From: CAZRCZ01 sp964598765
GTDB lineage: Bacteria > Sumerlaeota > Sumerlaeia > MVZB01 > JAJFLK01
Direction of reading: 5' to 3'
Assembly: GCA_964598765.1 (NCBI GenBank)
Contig: CAZRCZ010000003.1
Coordinates: 220,412-284,411 of the forward strand
DNA length: 64,000 bases
The notes beneath the pieces were generated by a model. That model worked only from the letters and a program-made list of their open reading frames with translations, made no database searches and had not been told where the DNA came from. Positions 43,471 through 52,545 of the stretch are shown piece after piece (the stretch's first letter is position 1; each line of letters opens with the position of its first letter). Made by a program: the position numbers and the translations under genes.

Positions 43471-44826
43471 ATGATGAATCGTAGCTCAACATGGATCCTC
43501 TGCCTCGCGGTGTTTTGGTCCTTGTCATGTTTTGCGTCGAGAGGCCAAACCGTCCAATCGGATCCCTTTCTCGCCGAACTCTCCCGCCTTGTGGATAAGG
43601 AATACCCCTCGCTCGAAAAACTGTATCGGCATCTGCACGCCCATCCCGAACTCTCATTGCAGGAAAAAGAAACCTCGGCGAGAATGGCCGAAGAATTGAA
43701 AACCGCGGGATTCGCCGTCACCGAGCGCGTCGGCGGCTACGGCGTTGTCGGCGTGATGAAGAACGGCGACGGTCCCGTCGTGCTCATCCGCACCGACACC
43801 GACGCCCTGCCGGTCAAGGAGGAAACCGGTCTTCCGTTCGCCAGCCAAGTCCTCGTCAAGGACGACCAAGGGCGCGAGGTCAGCGTCGCCCACGCTTGCG
43901 GTCACGACGTTCACATGACGATTTTCACGGGAACGGCGCGGCTTCTCTTCTTCCTGAAAAAAAATTGGAAGGGAACGGTCGTCATGATTGCGCAACCCGC
44001 CGAGGAGCGGGGCGCGGGAGCCAGAGCCATGATCGCCGACGGACTCTTCAACCGATTTCCTCGTCCCGACTACGCTCTTGCGCTCCACGTTGATTCCTCG
44101 CTCGAAGCCGGAAAAATCGGATACACCTCCGGTTACGCGCTTGCGAACGTGGACACCGTGGAGATCACCATTCGCGGCATTGGCGGCCACGGCGCATATC
44201 CCGAAACGACCAAAGACCCAATTGTCATCTCGGCGCAAGTGATTCTCGCGCTTCAAACCATCATCAGCCGGGAGAATCGTCCCTACGATCCCGCCGTCAT
44301 CACCGTCGGCTCCATTCACGGCGGGACCAAAAGCAACATCATCCCGAGCGAGGTCAAGATGCAACTCACGGTCCGAACCTATTCGGATCAAGTCCGCAAT
44401 CGGCTCCTTGCCGCGATCGAGCGGACCGCGAAGGGAATCGCCTTGGCGGCGGGAGTCCCGCCGGAGCTGGAGCCGATCGTCGAGACCAAACGGGAGGAAT
44501 ACACTCCCGCCACCTACAACGATCCCGAATTGGTCAAGCGCGTCACCGCGACGCTCGGACGATTGCTGGGCGCGGACAACGTCGTGACGCGCGAGGCGAT
44601 GATGGGGGGTGAGGATTTCGGTCGCTACGGACGCGAGGAACCGAAAATTCCGATCTTCATGTTCCGTTTGGGTTCCGTCTCGCCCGAGCGGATTCAAGAA
44701 AGCCGACGCGATGGCGGCAAACCGCTCCCGTCCCTCCATTCCGGTCTTTATTTTCCCCAAGCCGAACCGACGATCAAAACCGGCATCAAGGCGATGACGT
44801 CGGCGGTTTTGGATTTGTTGAAATAA
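43471..44826 (+). CDS. Secreted M20-family amidohydrolase
   Basis: 451 residues with a signal peptide (NRSSTWILCLAVFWSLSC), possibly lipidated at that Cys. The M20D set is complete: LHAHPELSLQEKET, VLIRTDTDALPVKEETGLPF, AHACGHDVHM, AQPAEERGAGARAMI (general base Glu), ALHVDSSLEAGKI, and a dimerisation domain from VEITIRGIGGHGAYPETTKD. The second metal-site His near the end is in LPSLHSGLY. Such enzymes hydrolyse N-acyl amino acids or small peptides. ATG 43471 has AGGAAAG upstream; an upstream ATG at 43438 lies in a repeat. Confidence 0.92.
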   Translation: MMNRSSTWILCLAVFWSLSCFASRGQTVQSDPFLAELSRLVDKEYPSLEKLYRHLHAHPELSLQEKETSARMAEELKTAGFAVTERVGGYGVVGVMKNGDGPVVLIRTDTDALPVKEETGLPFASQVLVKDDQGREVSVAHACGHDVHMTIFTGTARLLFFLKKNWKGTVVMIAQPAEERGAGARAMIADGLFNRFPRPDYALALHVDSSLEAGKIGYTSGYALANVDTVEITIRGIGGHGAYPETTKDPIVISAQVILALQTIISRENRPYDPAVITVGSIHGGTKSNIIPSEVKMQLTVRTYSDQVRNRLLAAIERTAKGIALAAGVPPELEPIVETKREEYTPATYNDPELVKRVTATLGRLLGADNVVTREAMMGGEDFGRYGREEPKIPIFMFRLGSVSPERIQESRRDGGKPLPSLHSGLYFPQAEPTIKTGIKAMTSAVLDLLK

Positions 44827-44953
44827 TGAACGGGGAGCGTGCGGTGGGGTGGGGTGTATCCTGCTTTGAACGTTTTCAATTCCTTCCGACAGTACGTTCA
44901 GCCGCCGTTTCGTGGAGAGTTGCCCTTCTGTCGGGGCCTCGAATTTCTTGATT

Positions 44954-46201
44954 CTACACGGCAGAACGTAGAAATAGGCCCAACACTCCGGAAATCAATA
45001 TCAGCGCGGGTTCGGGGACGCGCTTTGATTTCCAAAGGATGAGGAACGTCCCCCCAGCGCGATCAGCGCCGTGGGAAGGTCCACGATGGACCTTCTGCCC
45101 AGCACGACGACCGAGCCGGCGATGGCTCCCGTTGCCGCCGCCGTGACGCCATCCACGACCGCCAGCACCCAAGGGACCGCGCCGTGCTCGCACAGAAGGG
45201 GCGCGGGAATGACGGTGAACAGGTAGCAGGGAAAAAACGTGGCGAACGCCGCGACGCAGGAACCCGGCAATCCCGCCGTCAAGTAGCCGATCAATCCGGT
45301 GGTGATGACGACCGGTCCCGGTGTGATCATGGCCACGGCGACGGCGTCGAGGAATTGTCGGTCGTTGAGCCATTGATATTGCTTCACGACGCCGCCGAGG
45401 AGAAAACGGCACGATCGCCAATCCACCTCCGAAGACGAAGGTTCCGGCCTTGCCGAAGAAAAAGGCAATCTGGCCGAGAAGTTCGATGGAAGATTGAGCG
45501 GCGCGTTCGGTGCGTTGGAGGATCTGCGCGTTCGATTCGGACCGGAGGATGTAAAGCGCCATGGCTACGCCGCAGGTCGCCATCGCAACGCCCGCCGTCA
45601 TGATTGGGCGCCCCGACCGAAACCGGGATTTTAGTTCCGCCCGACGATAAAGCCAAGCAATCAACCCCGCCGCAACGATCAGAACCATGATTTCGTGCCC
45701 GGTGATCGCGGTCGCAATGGCGAGAACGGCGAAGATGATCCACAGAAGCCGATCCTTGCCGATGGTTTTCCGGGTCAACTTTTGCGCGCTGAGCGCGATG
45801 ATTCCGATGACGCACGCGCCGACGCCATAGAAGACCGATTGCATCCAAGCCATGCCACCGAATCGAACGTAAGCCCAGCCCAAACCCACGACCATCAGGA
45901 ACGATGGGATCACAAATGCCAAACCGACCAGCGACGCGCCGCGTATGCCGTGGTGGCATTAGCCGAGATAGATGGCAAGTTGCGCGGCGAGCGGTCCCGG
46001 CATGAGTTGCGCCAGCGTCAGCCCTTCCTTGTATTCCTTCTCGCTGATCCAACTCCGCTTCTCAACAAGGTCGCGGTGCACGTAACCGACCAGCGCGACC
46101 GGTCCGCCGAATCCCGTCGCGCCGAGTTTGAGCGCGTAAAGGATCATGTCACGCAAGCTGTAAGGCGGCGCGTTGAGCGGATGGGGTTCGTTCGCGGTCA
46201 A
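44954..46201 (-). pseudogene. chrA: Chromate transporter ChrA, disrupted
   Basis: Family text is unmistakable across 1.25 kb: LKLGATGFGGPVALVGYVHR, TLAQLMPGPLAAQLAIYLG, VGLAFVIPSFLMVVGLGWAY, GTFVFGGGLAIVPF, FLDAVAVAMITPGPVVITTG, ILWKSKRVPEPALILISG. Three lesions break it: an in-frame TAA at 45959-45961 directly after AIYLG, where a residue such as Tyr would be expected; one base too many at the AAAA run 45403-45406; and a second, compensating shift at the C6 run 45050-45055. Start TTG at 46201 overlaps the stop of the propeller gene. The two homopolymer shifts could be sequencing errors; the TAA is harder to explain that way. Confidence 0.85.
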
Positions 46202-47219
46202 GGCGCGGCCTGATAAACTCGGATTTCGGCGGATTGCTTTCCGCGATGAGGAACGGTGAGGGCGAGTCGGCCCGATTGCGGAATCAAGAAGGAGGTTCGC
46301 GCGCCTTGCGCCGTGGCGATCTTGGCAAGCGGCGCGTAGTGGTCGGAGTCGGATTGTTGGATGACCGAAATGAAGCCCTCGCCGCAGGAGGCGTAAATGC
46401 GTTTGCGCGCCGCGTCGTAAAAGACATCGTCGGTGTCGCCGGCGATGGCGCACTCGGCCACCTGCGCTCCCGAATCCATGTCGAGCACAAGAAGCGTCGC
46501 CGGTTTCCGGCAACCGATGATCAGGCGGCGATGCTCCTCATCGAGCGCCATCGGAAAATTCGCGGAGGCTTTCTCCATTTTCCACGTCGCGGCGACGCTC
46601 AGACTTTCGCGGTTGACCACGGCGATCTGACGTGCCGAGGGGATGTTCACGAAAATCCTCGGCCCCTTGGTCTCCAACTGAAACGATTCGGGATGTCCGG
46701 CGAGTTTGATTTCTCCCAGAACTTTCCCGTCGGCGGGATCGAGCGCGGTCAACGCGCCGGCGCCGCATCCAACCCAGACGCGCTTCGCCAAATCGTCATA
46801 GCGGACGTTGTCCGCGTCGTCGGCGACCTGCGCTTTGGCGGCTTGTTTCAGTGTTGCGGCATCAAGAATATCGCATTCGCCTCCTTCACCGTTGGCGACG
46901 ACGACCCGGTTCAGACCGGGAACAAACGCCACGCCTTGAGGCTCATGCAAGCCGCTGGCGCGTCCGCCGACTTTGCCCGATTTCAAATCCACCGCCTCAA
47001 GCGTGTTGTTCCCCAACGCGGCGACCATGAGCGTTTCGGCTCCCGGATTATACGCCATGTGGTCCATGCGTCCCTCGACGCCCGGCAACGGAATTGATTG
47101 TATCAGTTTGAGCGGAGCGGCCGTTTCCTGCGAGTCCGCGGCTTGGGTGAGCGAGTGAATCGAAGCAAGCGCGCACAACCAAATTAACCAAGCCCGAGGG
47201 TTCGTTTTTTGCCGAGCAT
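46198..47219 (-). CDS. YncE-like beta-propeller protein, apparent frameshift near start
   Basis: About 340 residues of a YVTN/YncE-type propeller: MDHMAYNPGAETLMVAALGN, TLEAVDLKSGKVGG, RVVVANGEGGECDILDAATL, and further four-strand blades to VPHRGKQSAEIRVYQ. The signal peptide (NPRAWLIWLCALASIHSLTQ) is in frame with the propeller, but no start codon is. ATG 47219 is one frame off; a single extra A in the A6 run (plus-strand 47205-47210) would give MLGKKTNPRAWLIW and a perfect signal. I take 47219 as the original start. Immediately upstream is a repeat element. Gene order suggests a role with chrB/chrA. Confidence 0.75.
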
Positions 47220-47224
47220 GTCTT

Positions 47225-47475
47225 GCTTCTTCCCGAAGGGGACGCCAACGGCGTCCCGTAGCAAAGCCCAAGGTTGGCGCAAGGCGCCTACCTTGGGTAT
47301 GCGGAAATCCAAATTCCACGCAACCCCAACACGGGTTGCGGGATCGCGCGCGACCCTTCCGCAACCTCGTTGAGGTTGGAGCGACTTTTTGCGCATGACC
47401 CAAGGTAGCCTCGCCATGCTCGGCAACCTTGGGCTGGGAATCGCAATCCCGTTGGGATTGAAGAGCCAAGGCATT
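47225..47475. repeat. Composite palindromic repeat element
   Basis: About 250 bases between the propeller gene and the small remnant gene. CCCAAGGTTGGCGCAAGG and GGCGCCTACCTTGGG (47268-47298) face CCCAAGGTAGCC and GGCAACCTTGGGC (47399-47433) in inverted order; GACGCCAACGGCGTC (47241-47255) and CAATCCCGTTGGGATTG (47444-47460) are local palindromes. No protein-coding sense. Confidence 0.7.
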
Positions 47476-47545
47476 CAGAGATGCGTAATCCATTGTTTGC
47501 GGGGTTCGGAGCATGAGATGTTCGGAGCGTGCCATTCTATAATGC

Positions 47546-47809
47546 TTACTTCTTGTCATCATCGTCGTCCTCATCCTTGATCTCCCTTGCCTTGCCCGGC
47601 TTGTCGTTGAGTTCTCCGCGCGCCTCAGCTTTTTCGATGGTCAGGTCGTCAAAATGAATCACGCTGTCGGCTTTGGTCCATAGCCCGACCTTGCCCGCGT
47701 CCTTTTTTTCGGTCTCCTTCCTTGCCTTTTCTTCGCCGCGGACGAATGTTGAGACCAGCATGTGGGGTATCAAACCCACGATAATTTTGAGACGAGTCTT
47801 ATTTGTCAT
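47546..47809 (-). CDS. Small secreted remnant protein
   Basis: 87 residues with a fair ribosome-binding site (AGAGGAAAG before ATG 47809) and a weak signal peptide (KIIVGLIPHMLVSTFVRG). The middle, GKVGLWTKADSVIHFDDLTI, is what I know as the C-terminal strand pair of secreted DUF1080/laminin-G-like sugar-binding domains; the rest of such a domain is missing. The tail is highly charged (IKDEDDDDDKK). It may be an internally deleted gene that still has its signal peptide. It lies inside the chromate locus. Confidence 0.6.
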   Translation of the reverse strand: MTNKTRLKIIVGLIPHMLVSTFVRGEEKARKETEKKDAGKVGLWTKADSVIHFDDLTIEKAEARGELNDKPGKAREIKDEDDDDDKK

Positions 47810-47833
47810 TGTTCTTTCCTCTCAAAAGAAATT

Positions 47834-47911
47834 AACGCAAAGACGCAAGGACGCAGGGAAGAATTTCCAGATGCCTCCTTGCGGCTTTGCGTCTTGGCGC
47901 CCTTGCGTCTT
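47834..47911. repeat. Inverted ACGCAAAGACGCAAGG repeat pair
   Basis: AACGCAAAGACGCAAGGACG from 47834 and GGCTTTGCGTCTTGGCGCCC with CTTGCGTCTT up to 47911 face each other around 23 bases, ten bases beyond the DUF1259 stop codon. It could serve as an mRNA 3' hairpin for that gene. Confidence 0.7.
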
Positions 47912-47920
47912 ACTCCGTCT

Positions 47921-48838
47921 TCATTTTTTGCCGACGTTGGCCTGCGACTCCAAGGCTCCCTTCAGGCCTTTGGCCAGCGCTTCCGCCGAAGCCGCGCCCC
48001 AGAAGTGGGTGAAATAGAAGGCCGGTTCTTCTCCGACCATGTGGCTGTGCAAAGCAACGACGTGGAATCCGACGGCGCGCAAGCCGTGAAGGACGGGTTG
48101 GACTTCCGGCGCGGTCATGATGAAGTCGCCGTCGGCGACGGCCAGCGCGTCGGAACCGGAAAACGCCGCCCAAGTCGTCAGCCCCATCGAGCCGTCCACC
48201 TCGACGCCGTGCATTTTTCCGGCGCGTCCGATCGTCACCTTGACCATGCCGTCCTTGCTTTCGCTTTTTTGGCCGAGGATTTTCTCAATCGGCTCCGCGG
48301 AAACGGTTTCTATTTTCTGGGGAATCTTGTCGCCCGCGAACGCGCTTGCCGGAGCGGGATTCGCCGAGCGCAGTTTCTTGACCGCGTCCCACACGCCTTT
48401 CACGGCTCCGGCCAGTTTGGCCGCGTCCCCGTGACCGCCGATGTGCATGAAATAAACTTTCGGCTCGTCGAAGAAGAAATGATTGTGAATCGCCGTCACT
48501 TCAAGTCCTCCCGCGAAGGCGGCGTCCATCGCGGCGTCCACCTCGTCCTGAAAAAGCACCGTGTCCCCCATGACCATCGCGCCGTGCTCCGTTGACTTGA
48601 ACGCGGCCCACGAGCCGAGTCCCGCGAACGGCTTCATCGCAACGCCCGCCACCTTCACTTGCACGTCATCCCTCGGCCATGCGATTCGGACCACGCCGTC
48701 GGGCGCGGTGGTCGGCTTGGCTCCTGATGCCGTTCCAATGGCTCCGGCATCGAGCGAGCCGGACTGCGCCGCCGTCCTCTTCAAACCGAAAACAAGGACC
48801 GCCAAAACGAGCGCCGTGCGGATTATTGAGTTTTTCAT
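47921..48838 (-). CDS. DUF1259 (LppY/LpqO-like) secreted protein
   Basis: 305 residues: signal peptide (SIIRTALVLAVLVFGLKRTA, cleavage after TAA), then two repeats of the DUF1259 domain. The first holds GLGSWAAFKSTEHGAMVMGD and EVTAIHNHFFFDEPKVYFMH; the second MGLTTWAAFSGSDALAVADG and VVALHSHMVGEEPAFYFTHF. The paired HNHFF and HSHMV histidines suggest a metal site in each. ATG 48838 has AAGGAGA upstream; a longer frame to 48967 is not used. It follows chrB by 32 bases and belongs to that operon. Function in chromate resistance is inferred from position only. Confidence 0.9.
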   Translation of the reverse strand: MKNSIIRTALVLAVLVFGLKRTAAQSGSLDAGAIGTASGAKPTTAPDGVVRIAWPRDDVQVKVAGVAMKPFAGLGSWAAFKSTEHGAMVMGDTVLFQDEVDAAMDAAFAGGLEVTAIHNHFFFDEPKVYFMHIGGHGDAAKLAGAVKGVWDAVKKLRSANPAPASAFAGDKIPQKIETVSAEPIEKILGQKSESKDGMVKVTIGRAGKMHGVEVDGSMGLTTWAAFSGSDALAVADGDFIMTAPEVQPVLHGLRAVGFHVVALHSHMVGEEPAFYFTHFWGAASAEALAKGLKGALESQANVGKK

Positions 48839-48870
48839 ACACGTCTCCTTTGCAGAATGTGAGTCGAGAT

Positions 48871-49821
48871 TTATTTGGAGTATTCCCTTTGGAAGTTCGC
48901 GTAAAGAACATCCAGAATCGCCGATCCCTTCTCGATGCGCTCCAAATCGCTTGAGGTTTGCGAGCACACGCCCTCAATCATAGCGGCCACGCCGGGCGTC
49001 TCCTTGTGGCCGAATTTCTCATCCTTGAGATCAATGTCATGGACGATTTCAGCGATGACCCCCGTCGCTCGGTCTTTTAAGCCGAGTTTGGCGCGCAGGG
49101 TTTCGAAACTGCACCGGTCCCCTTCGTGGGTGAATTCGGCCTCCATCATGTCGAAGCGGATTTCGTTTTGGGCCGGGCTGTAATTCGCCGTTCGCGCGAA
49201 TTTGAATCGCGCGAGGGGATCAACGAATCGGCGCGTCAGCCACGCGCATGCGATTCGATCCACGTGGACGCCGGCGCGGGTCACCCAGACCTTGCCCTTG
49301 AGTCCATGCGTCGTCATCTTTTGCCCGACCTTTTTTTCCGGGCGATCTTCGCCCATCATGACCTTTTCAATTTCTCGGAATGCCGATGCCACGTCCCTTC
49401 GTCCTTCCGCTTGGAAGAAATCCAGTTTTTCAATTTCCGTCAGTCTGTTCCGAATTTTCGCCGCCTCTTGACCGAGCCGGGCAACGTCCGTCTCGCCCGC
49501 GATTAATTCGCGACATTCCGAGGCGATCCGATGATAATTCTCATCGCTCGCCTTCTTGAAAAGGTTCACCACTTCTCCATCCGACAAGCCTTCCTCAAAG
49601 GTTGCCCGGCAGATGAAGGCTTCGCCCCCTTCTTCCGCGATCTCCTTCAACAGCCACTGGAAATCCTCCCGCCTTCGATCCGTCTCCGGAAGGCAATAGA
49701 CGCTGTTCTTGACCGCGACGGCCCCGATTCCCTGAAGCCTTCGCCGAATCTTAACGCGCAGATAATCGGGCTTCTGCGGAAGCTGATGCATCATGAGCAA
49801 CCAAGAAATCGGCTTTGGCAA
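48871..49821 (-). CDS. chrB: Chromate resistance protein ChrB
   Basis: About 316 residues. The N-terminal domain (WLLMMHQLPQKPDYLRVKIR, GIGAVAVKNSVYCLPETDRR) and the C-terminal domain (KVWVTRAGVHVDRIACAWLT, CSFETLRAKLGL, DIDLKDEKFGHKETPG) match ChrB, the sensor or repressor and resistance factor of chromate operons. The best start is TTG 49821, which has AGGGAGG five bases before it and gives the normal N-terminus; TTG 49863 would add fourteen odd residues. The upstream 49864-49890 stretch holds TTGACA on this strand and AT-rich direct/inverted TGAATC pieces, a possible promoter/operator. Confidence 0.92.
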   Translation of the reverse strand: MPKPISWLLMMHQLPQKPDYLRVKIRRRLQGIGAVAVKNSVYCLPETDRRREDFQWLLKEIAEEGGEAFICRATFEEGLSDGEVVNLFKKASDENYHRIASECRELIAGETDVARLGQEAAKIRNRLTEIEKLDFFQAEGRRDVASAFREIEKVMMGEDRPEKKVGQKMTTHGLKGKVWVTRAGVHVDRIACAWLTRRFVDPLARFKFARTANYSPAQNEIRFDMMEAEFTHEGDRCSFETLRAKLGLKDRATGVIAEIVHDIDLKDEKFGHKETPGVAAMIEGVCSQTSSDLERIEKGSAILDVLYANFQREYSK

Positions 49822-50086
49822 TGCGGCCTCCCTCGCGTCCCATTGATGATTCTGATGAATCAAAATATTGATGTCAATAGATTCAAATGAATCATAATTG
49901 AGCCATGATGAATCGGCGATTCACACAGAATCGTCAGTGATGCCGAGCAGTGTGAGGCGCTCGTCGCAATTGAGCGCCGAAGCGCGGCGGCATAGGGCGG
50001 CATGGAGACGCGAGAGCGCTCATCCGGCAAGATCCCGAACGCGAAGGAAACTCGGCGGGACGGCTGGTTGGAGACCCGTGGGATGT

Positions 50087-52489
50087 TCAGCAGGAATTGC
50101 TCGCCATGACGCGCCGTTGAGCCATCATTCCGCAACCCGTGACGAGTAGGTAGGCGGTGAAACCGAGGAGGAGCACGCCTTTGCAACCAAAGCCAAGGCC
50201 GACCAACGCGGCGAGGGTTGATCCGGCGATGGAGGCCGCGCCGTTGATCGCCCACATCTTCTGGACGGAGTTTTCTCCGATCGAAGCCACCAATCTGATG
50301 CCCAAAGGAAATTGAAATCCCATCACGAGACCCGTCATGCCCATGATTCCGGCGGCGGCGGCGAAGCGCGCGAAGGCCGAATTGAAATTGTCGAGCAAAG
50401 ACGCGTAGGGAATTAGAATCACGAGCGCGGCCAGCACGGCGAGATTCATCATCCACGCGCGCAAAAAATTTCCGATCCCGAAGCGTCGGCTTAAGGCGGA
50501 ACCGATTCCCGTTCCCAGCAACATGCTGAAGAGAACGACGGAAAGCGCATAAGTAGGCCGTCCCAAAGAGATGATAAGCCTTTGGAGAAGTCCCAATTGG
50601 ATCAGAATGTATCCCAATCCAATCCCGAAGAAATAAAGTGACATCCAGCGGTAGCCTTCGTGCCGATCCCGCGCCGCCGACGTTCGGGGGAGCTTGAGCC
50701 AAGCCAGAAGGAGAACGCCAAGAGCCAGCGCCAACGATGTGAGGCAGAGGAAGATCATGGTTTGAATCGCTTTGTAGGAAGTGTCCAAGGCATACTTGGC
50801 TTTCCAATCGCCCGGAATGAGCGCGTCGCGCGGGCGCATCTGGAAGAAAAAATAGGGGCGCAAGTCCGTCGGCGCGGAAATGTCGAAGGGACTTTGCGCT
50901 ATGGCCTCGGCGCGACGCTGGGGATCCAACAACTTGCCGACCACGGGATCGAACGGCTCCATCCCGGGCGCGGCCATCAGGAGAAGACCGGCCTCCTTGC
51001 AGACGGCTTGAAGATGGCGGACTTCTTCGGCGGCAAACGGAAATTGGGAAACGATGATCGTCGCCATGTAGTAATCCTTCGGTCCCTGATGCTCGCGGAT
51101 CTTCTCCGGCAAGGCTGATCCGACGAGCATTACCCGGGTTTGCGCGTCGCGGATGCCCCTCCTATCCAGCGCGGTAACCGCGACCGAGACGAGCCGGTGC
51201 ATTTCGGCAGGCGCGGCAGGTATGAACCAACGAGACATCGTGATGACGCCCCGCTCGCTCAAGGAATCGAGGAATGTTTCCCATCCTTCGACGGTGTAGA
51301 GACCGTTCTCCGACATGACGAATCCGCCGGCCGCCGTCGCCGCCCAAGTGTCAATGAACGAGGCTTGGATGAAGTCATACTTTTTTCCGGAATGTTTGAT
51401 TCCGACCCGCGCCTCATCGTGGATCAGCGAAATTTCGGGCCACGAGGCGACATTGTTGTATTCGGGAAATCCGGTCCGGAGAATTTCGATAATGCTCTGA
51501 TTCAGCTCGTAACCGTCAATGTGCTTGGCTCCGGCTTCCAGCCCCGCCAGCAAATCCCGTCCTCCGCCCACTCCGATCACCGCCGTTTCTTCCAGAGGGC
51601 GACCAATCGAATAGCCGATATTGTAGATGGCTTGATCGCGCCAATCCTGCTTGGGAATCGGGCCGCCCGGTTCGCGACGCGGAACTTCGGGGAACAACGT
51701 TGAGGCAATTTTGTCTATCACGATCCAAAGATTACCGTGTGGATCCCCCGTTTGGTTTATCACAATGACCCGGCTATGCTCATTCCATCTTTCCATCAGA
51801 GGCTTGGCGACGGAAGAGAAGCGAAGAATTTGACCGCCCGTGGCGACGTTGCCGATCATTCCGCCCAACGAACCAAGGGTCAGCATATAGGACATGAGAC
51901 GGGACGCGGAGCCGGGCGGCACGAGAGCCAGTCCCGCCGAAGCGGAAAGGAGCGCCGGGGCAAGAAGGGCCGCCGGTCCCTGCACGATTCGCATGAGGGG
52001 TATCGAACCGATGCACGCCAGCGCCGCCGAGGCTAAATCCGCCGCATAAAGTTTGCCGATCCATTCCTCGCGTCTTGAGAACGCGACCGCGAGAAACCCT
52101 CCGGCGGTAATCATGGCCGGCAAAAAAATGAGAGCGGAGACGGCGACCGAAGCCAAGGAGGGCATCGCGTAAAATTGCTTCGGCGCGCCGAAGGTCAGAA
52201 CGTAAGCAAGCGCCGCGATTACGTCACCGGAGAAGACGAGCGACAGAATCGCGAGCCGCCTCTTAAACGCTTCTTCCGACATATTCCGGACGTCCCATCG
52301 CGCGGCCAGCAATCCTCCAAACGCCAGACCCGACATCGCGAGCGAAACGGCGAAGAAGGAATAGTGATAATAAAACAGAACGGAAAAAATCCGGGTGATC
52401 AACAACTCCAGCGACAACATCGCGCCTGAAAGCAAACCCACCGAAAATGCCAGACGGCGGGGCAATGATCTCGGAACGAGAGCGGACAC
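50087..52489 (-). CDS. Membrane protein with spermidine-synthase-like methyltransferase fold
   Basis: 800 residues: about seven helices at the N-terminus (SVGLLSGAMLSLELLITRIF and on), a soluble Rossmann domain at about 270-480 with the SAM/dcSAM-binding motif AVIGVGGGRDLLAGLEAGAK and IDGYELNQSI, and about seven more helices after 560. This is the layout of the membrane-embedded SpeE-like family, whose substrate is unknown; true polyamine synthase residues cannot be confirmed. KPYFFFQM-like text (LRPYFFFQMRPRD) is typical. It starts 57 bases after the rhomboid-gene stop on the same strand. Confidence 0.85.
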   Translation of the reverse strand: MSALVPRSLPRRLAFSVGLLSGAMLSLELLITRIFSVLFYYHYSFFAVSLAMSGLAFGGLLAARWDVRNMSEEAFKRRLAILSLVFSGDVIAALAYVLTFGAPKQFYAMPSLASVAVSALIFLPAMITAGGFLAVAFSRREEWIGKLYAADLASAALACIGSIPLMRIVQGPAALLAPALLSASAGLALVPPGSASRLMSYMLTLGSLGGMIGNVATGGQILRFSSVAKPLMERWNEHSRVIVINQTGDPHGNLWIVIDKIASTLFPEVPRREPGGPIPKQDWRDQAIYNIGYSIGRPLEETAVIGVGGGRDLLAGLEAGAKHIDGYELNQSIIEILRTGFPEYNNVASWPEISLIHDEARVGIKHSGKKYDFIQASFIDTWAATAAGGFVMSENGLYTVEGWETFLDSLSERGVITMSRWFIPAAPAEMHRLVSVAVTALDRRGIRDAQTRVMLVGSALPEKIREHQGPKDYYMATIIVSQFPFAAEEVRHLQAVCKEAGLLLMAAPGMEPFDPVVGKLLDPQRRAEAIAQSPFDISAPTDLRPYFFFQMRPRDALIPGDWKAKYALDTSYKAIQTMIFLCLTSLALALGVLLLAWLKLPRTSAARDRHEGYRWMSLYFFGIGLGYILIQLGLLQRLIISLGRPTYALSVVLFSMLLGTGIGSALSRRFGIGNFLRAWMMNLAVLAALVILIPYASLLDNFNSAFARFAAAAGIMGMTGLVMGFQFPLGIRLVASIGENSVQKMWAINGAASIAGSTLAALVGLGFGCKGVLLLGFTAYLLVTGCGMMAQRRVMASNSC

Positions 52490-52545
52490 AGGTTTTCTCT
52501 AGGTCGAATTCTTGACTGCTTGGAGGAGGCGCGAGGATCGCAATC

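Noticed and set aside
46198..47574. A 458-residue version of the YncE-like protein using the far upstream ATG
   Set aside because: Its first 110 codons run through the palindromic repeat element and contain no protein-like sequence; the signal peptide lies after them.
49860..50807. A 315-codon minus-strand frame overlapping the end of the SpeE-like gene
   Set aside because: Arg-rich and featureless, mostly an alternative frame of the 800-residue membrane protein.
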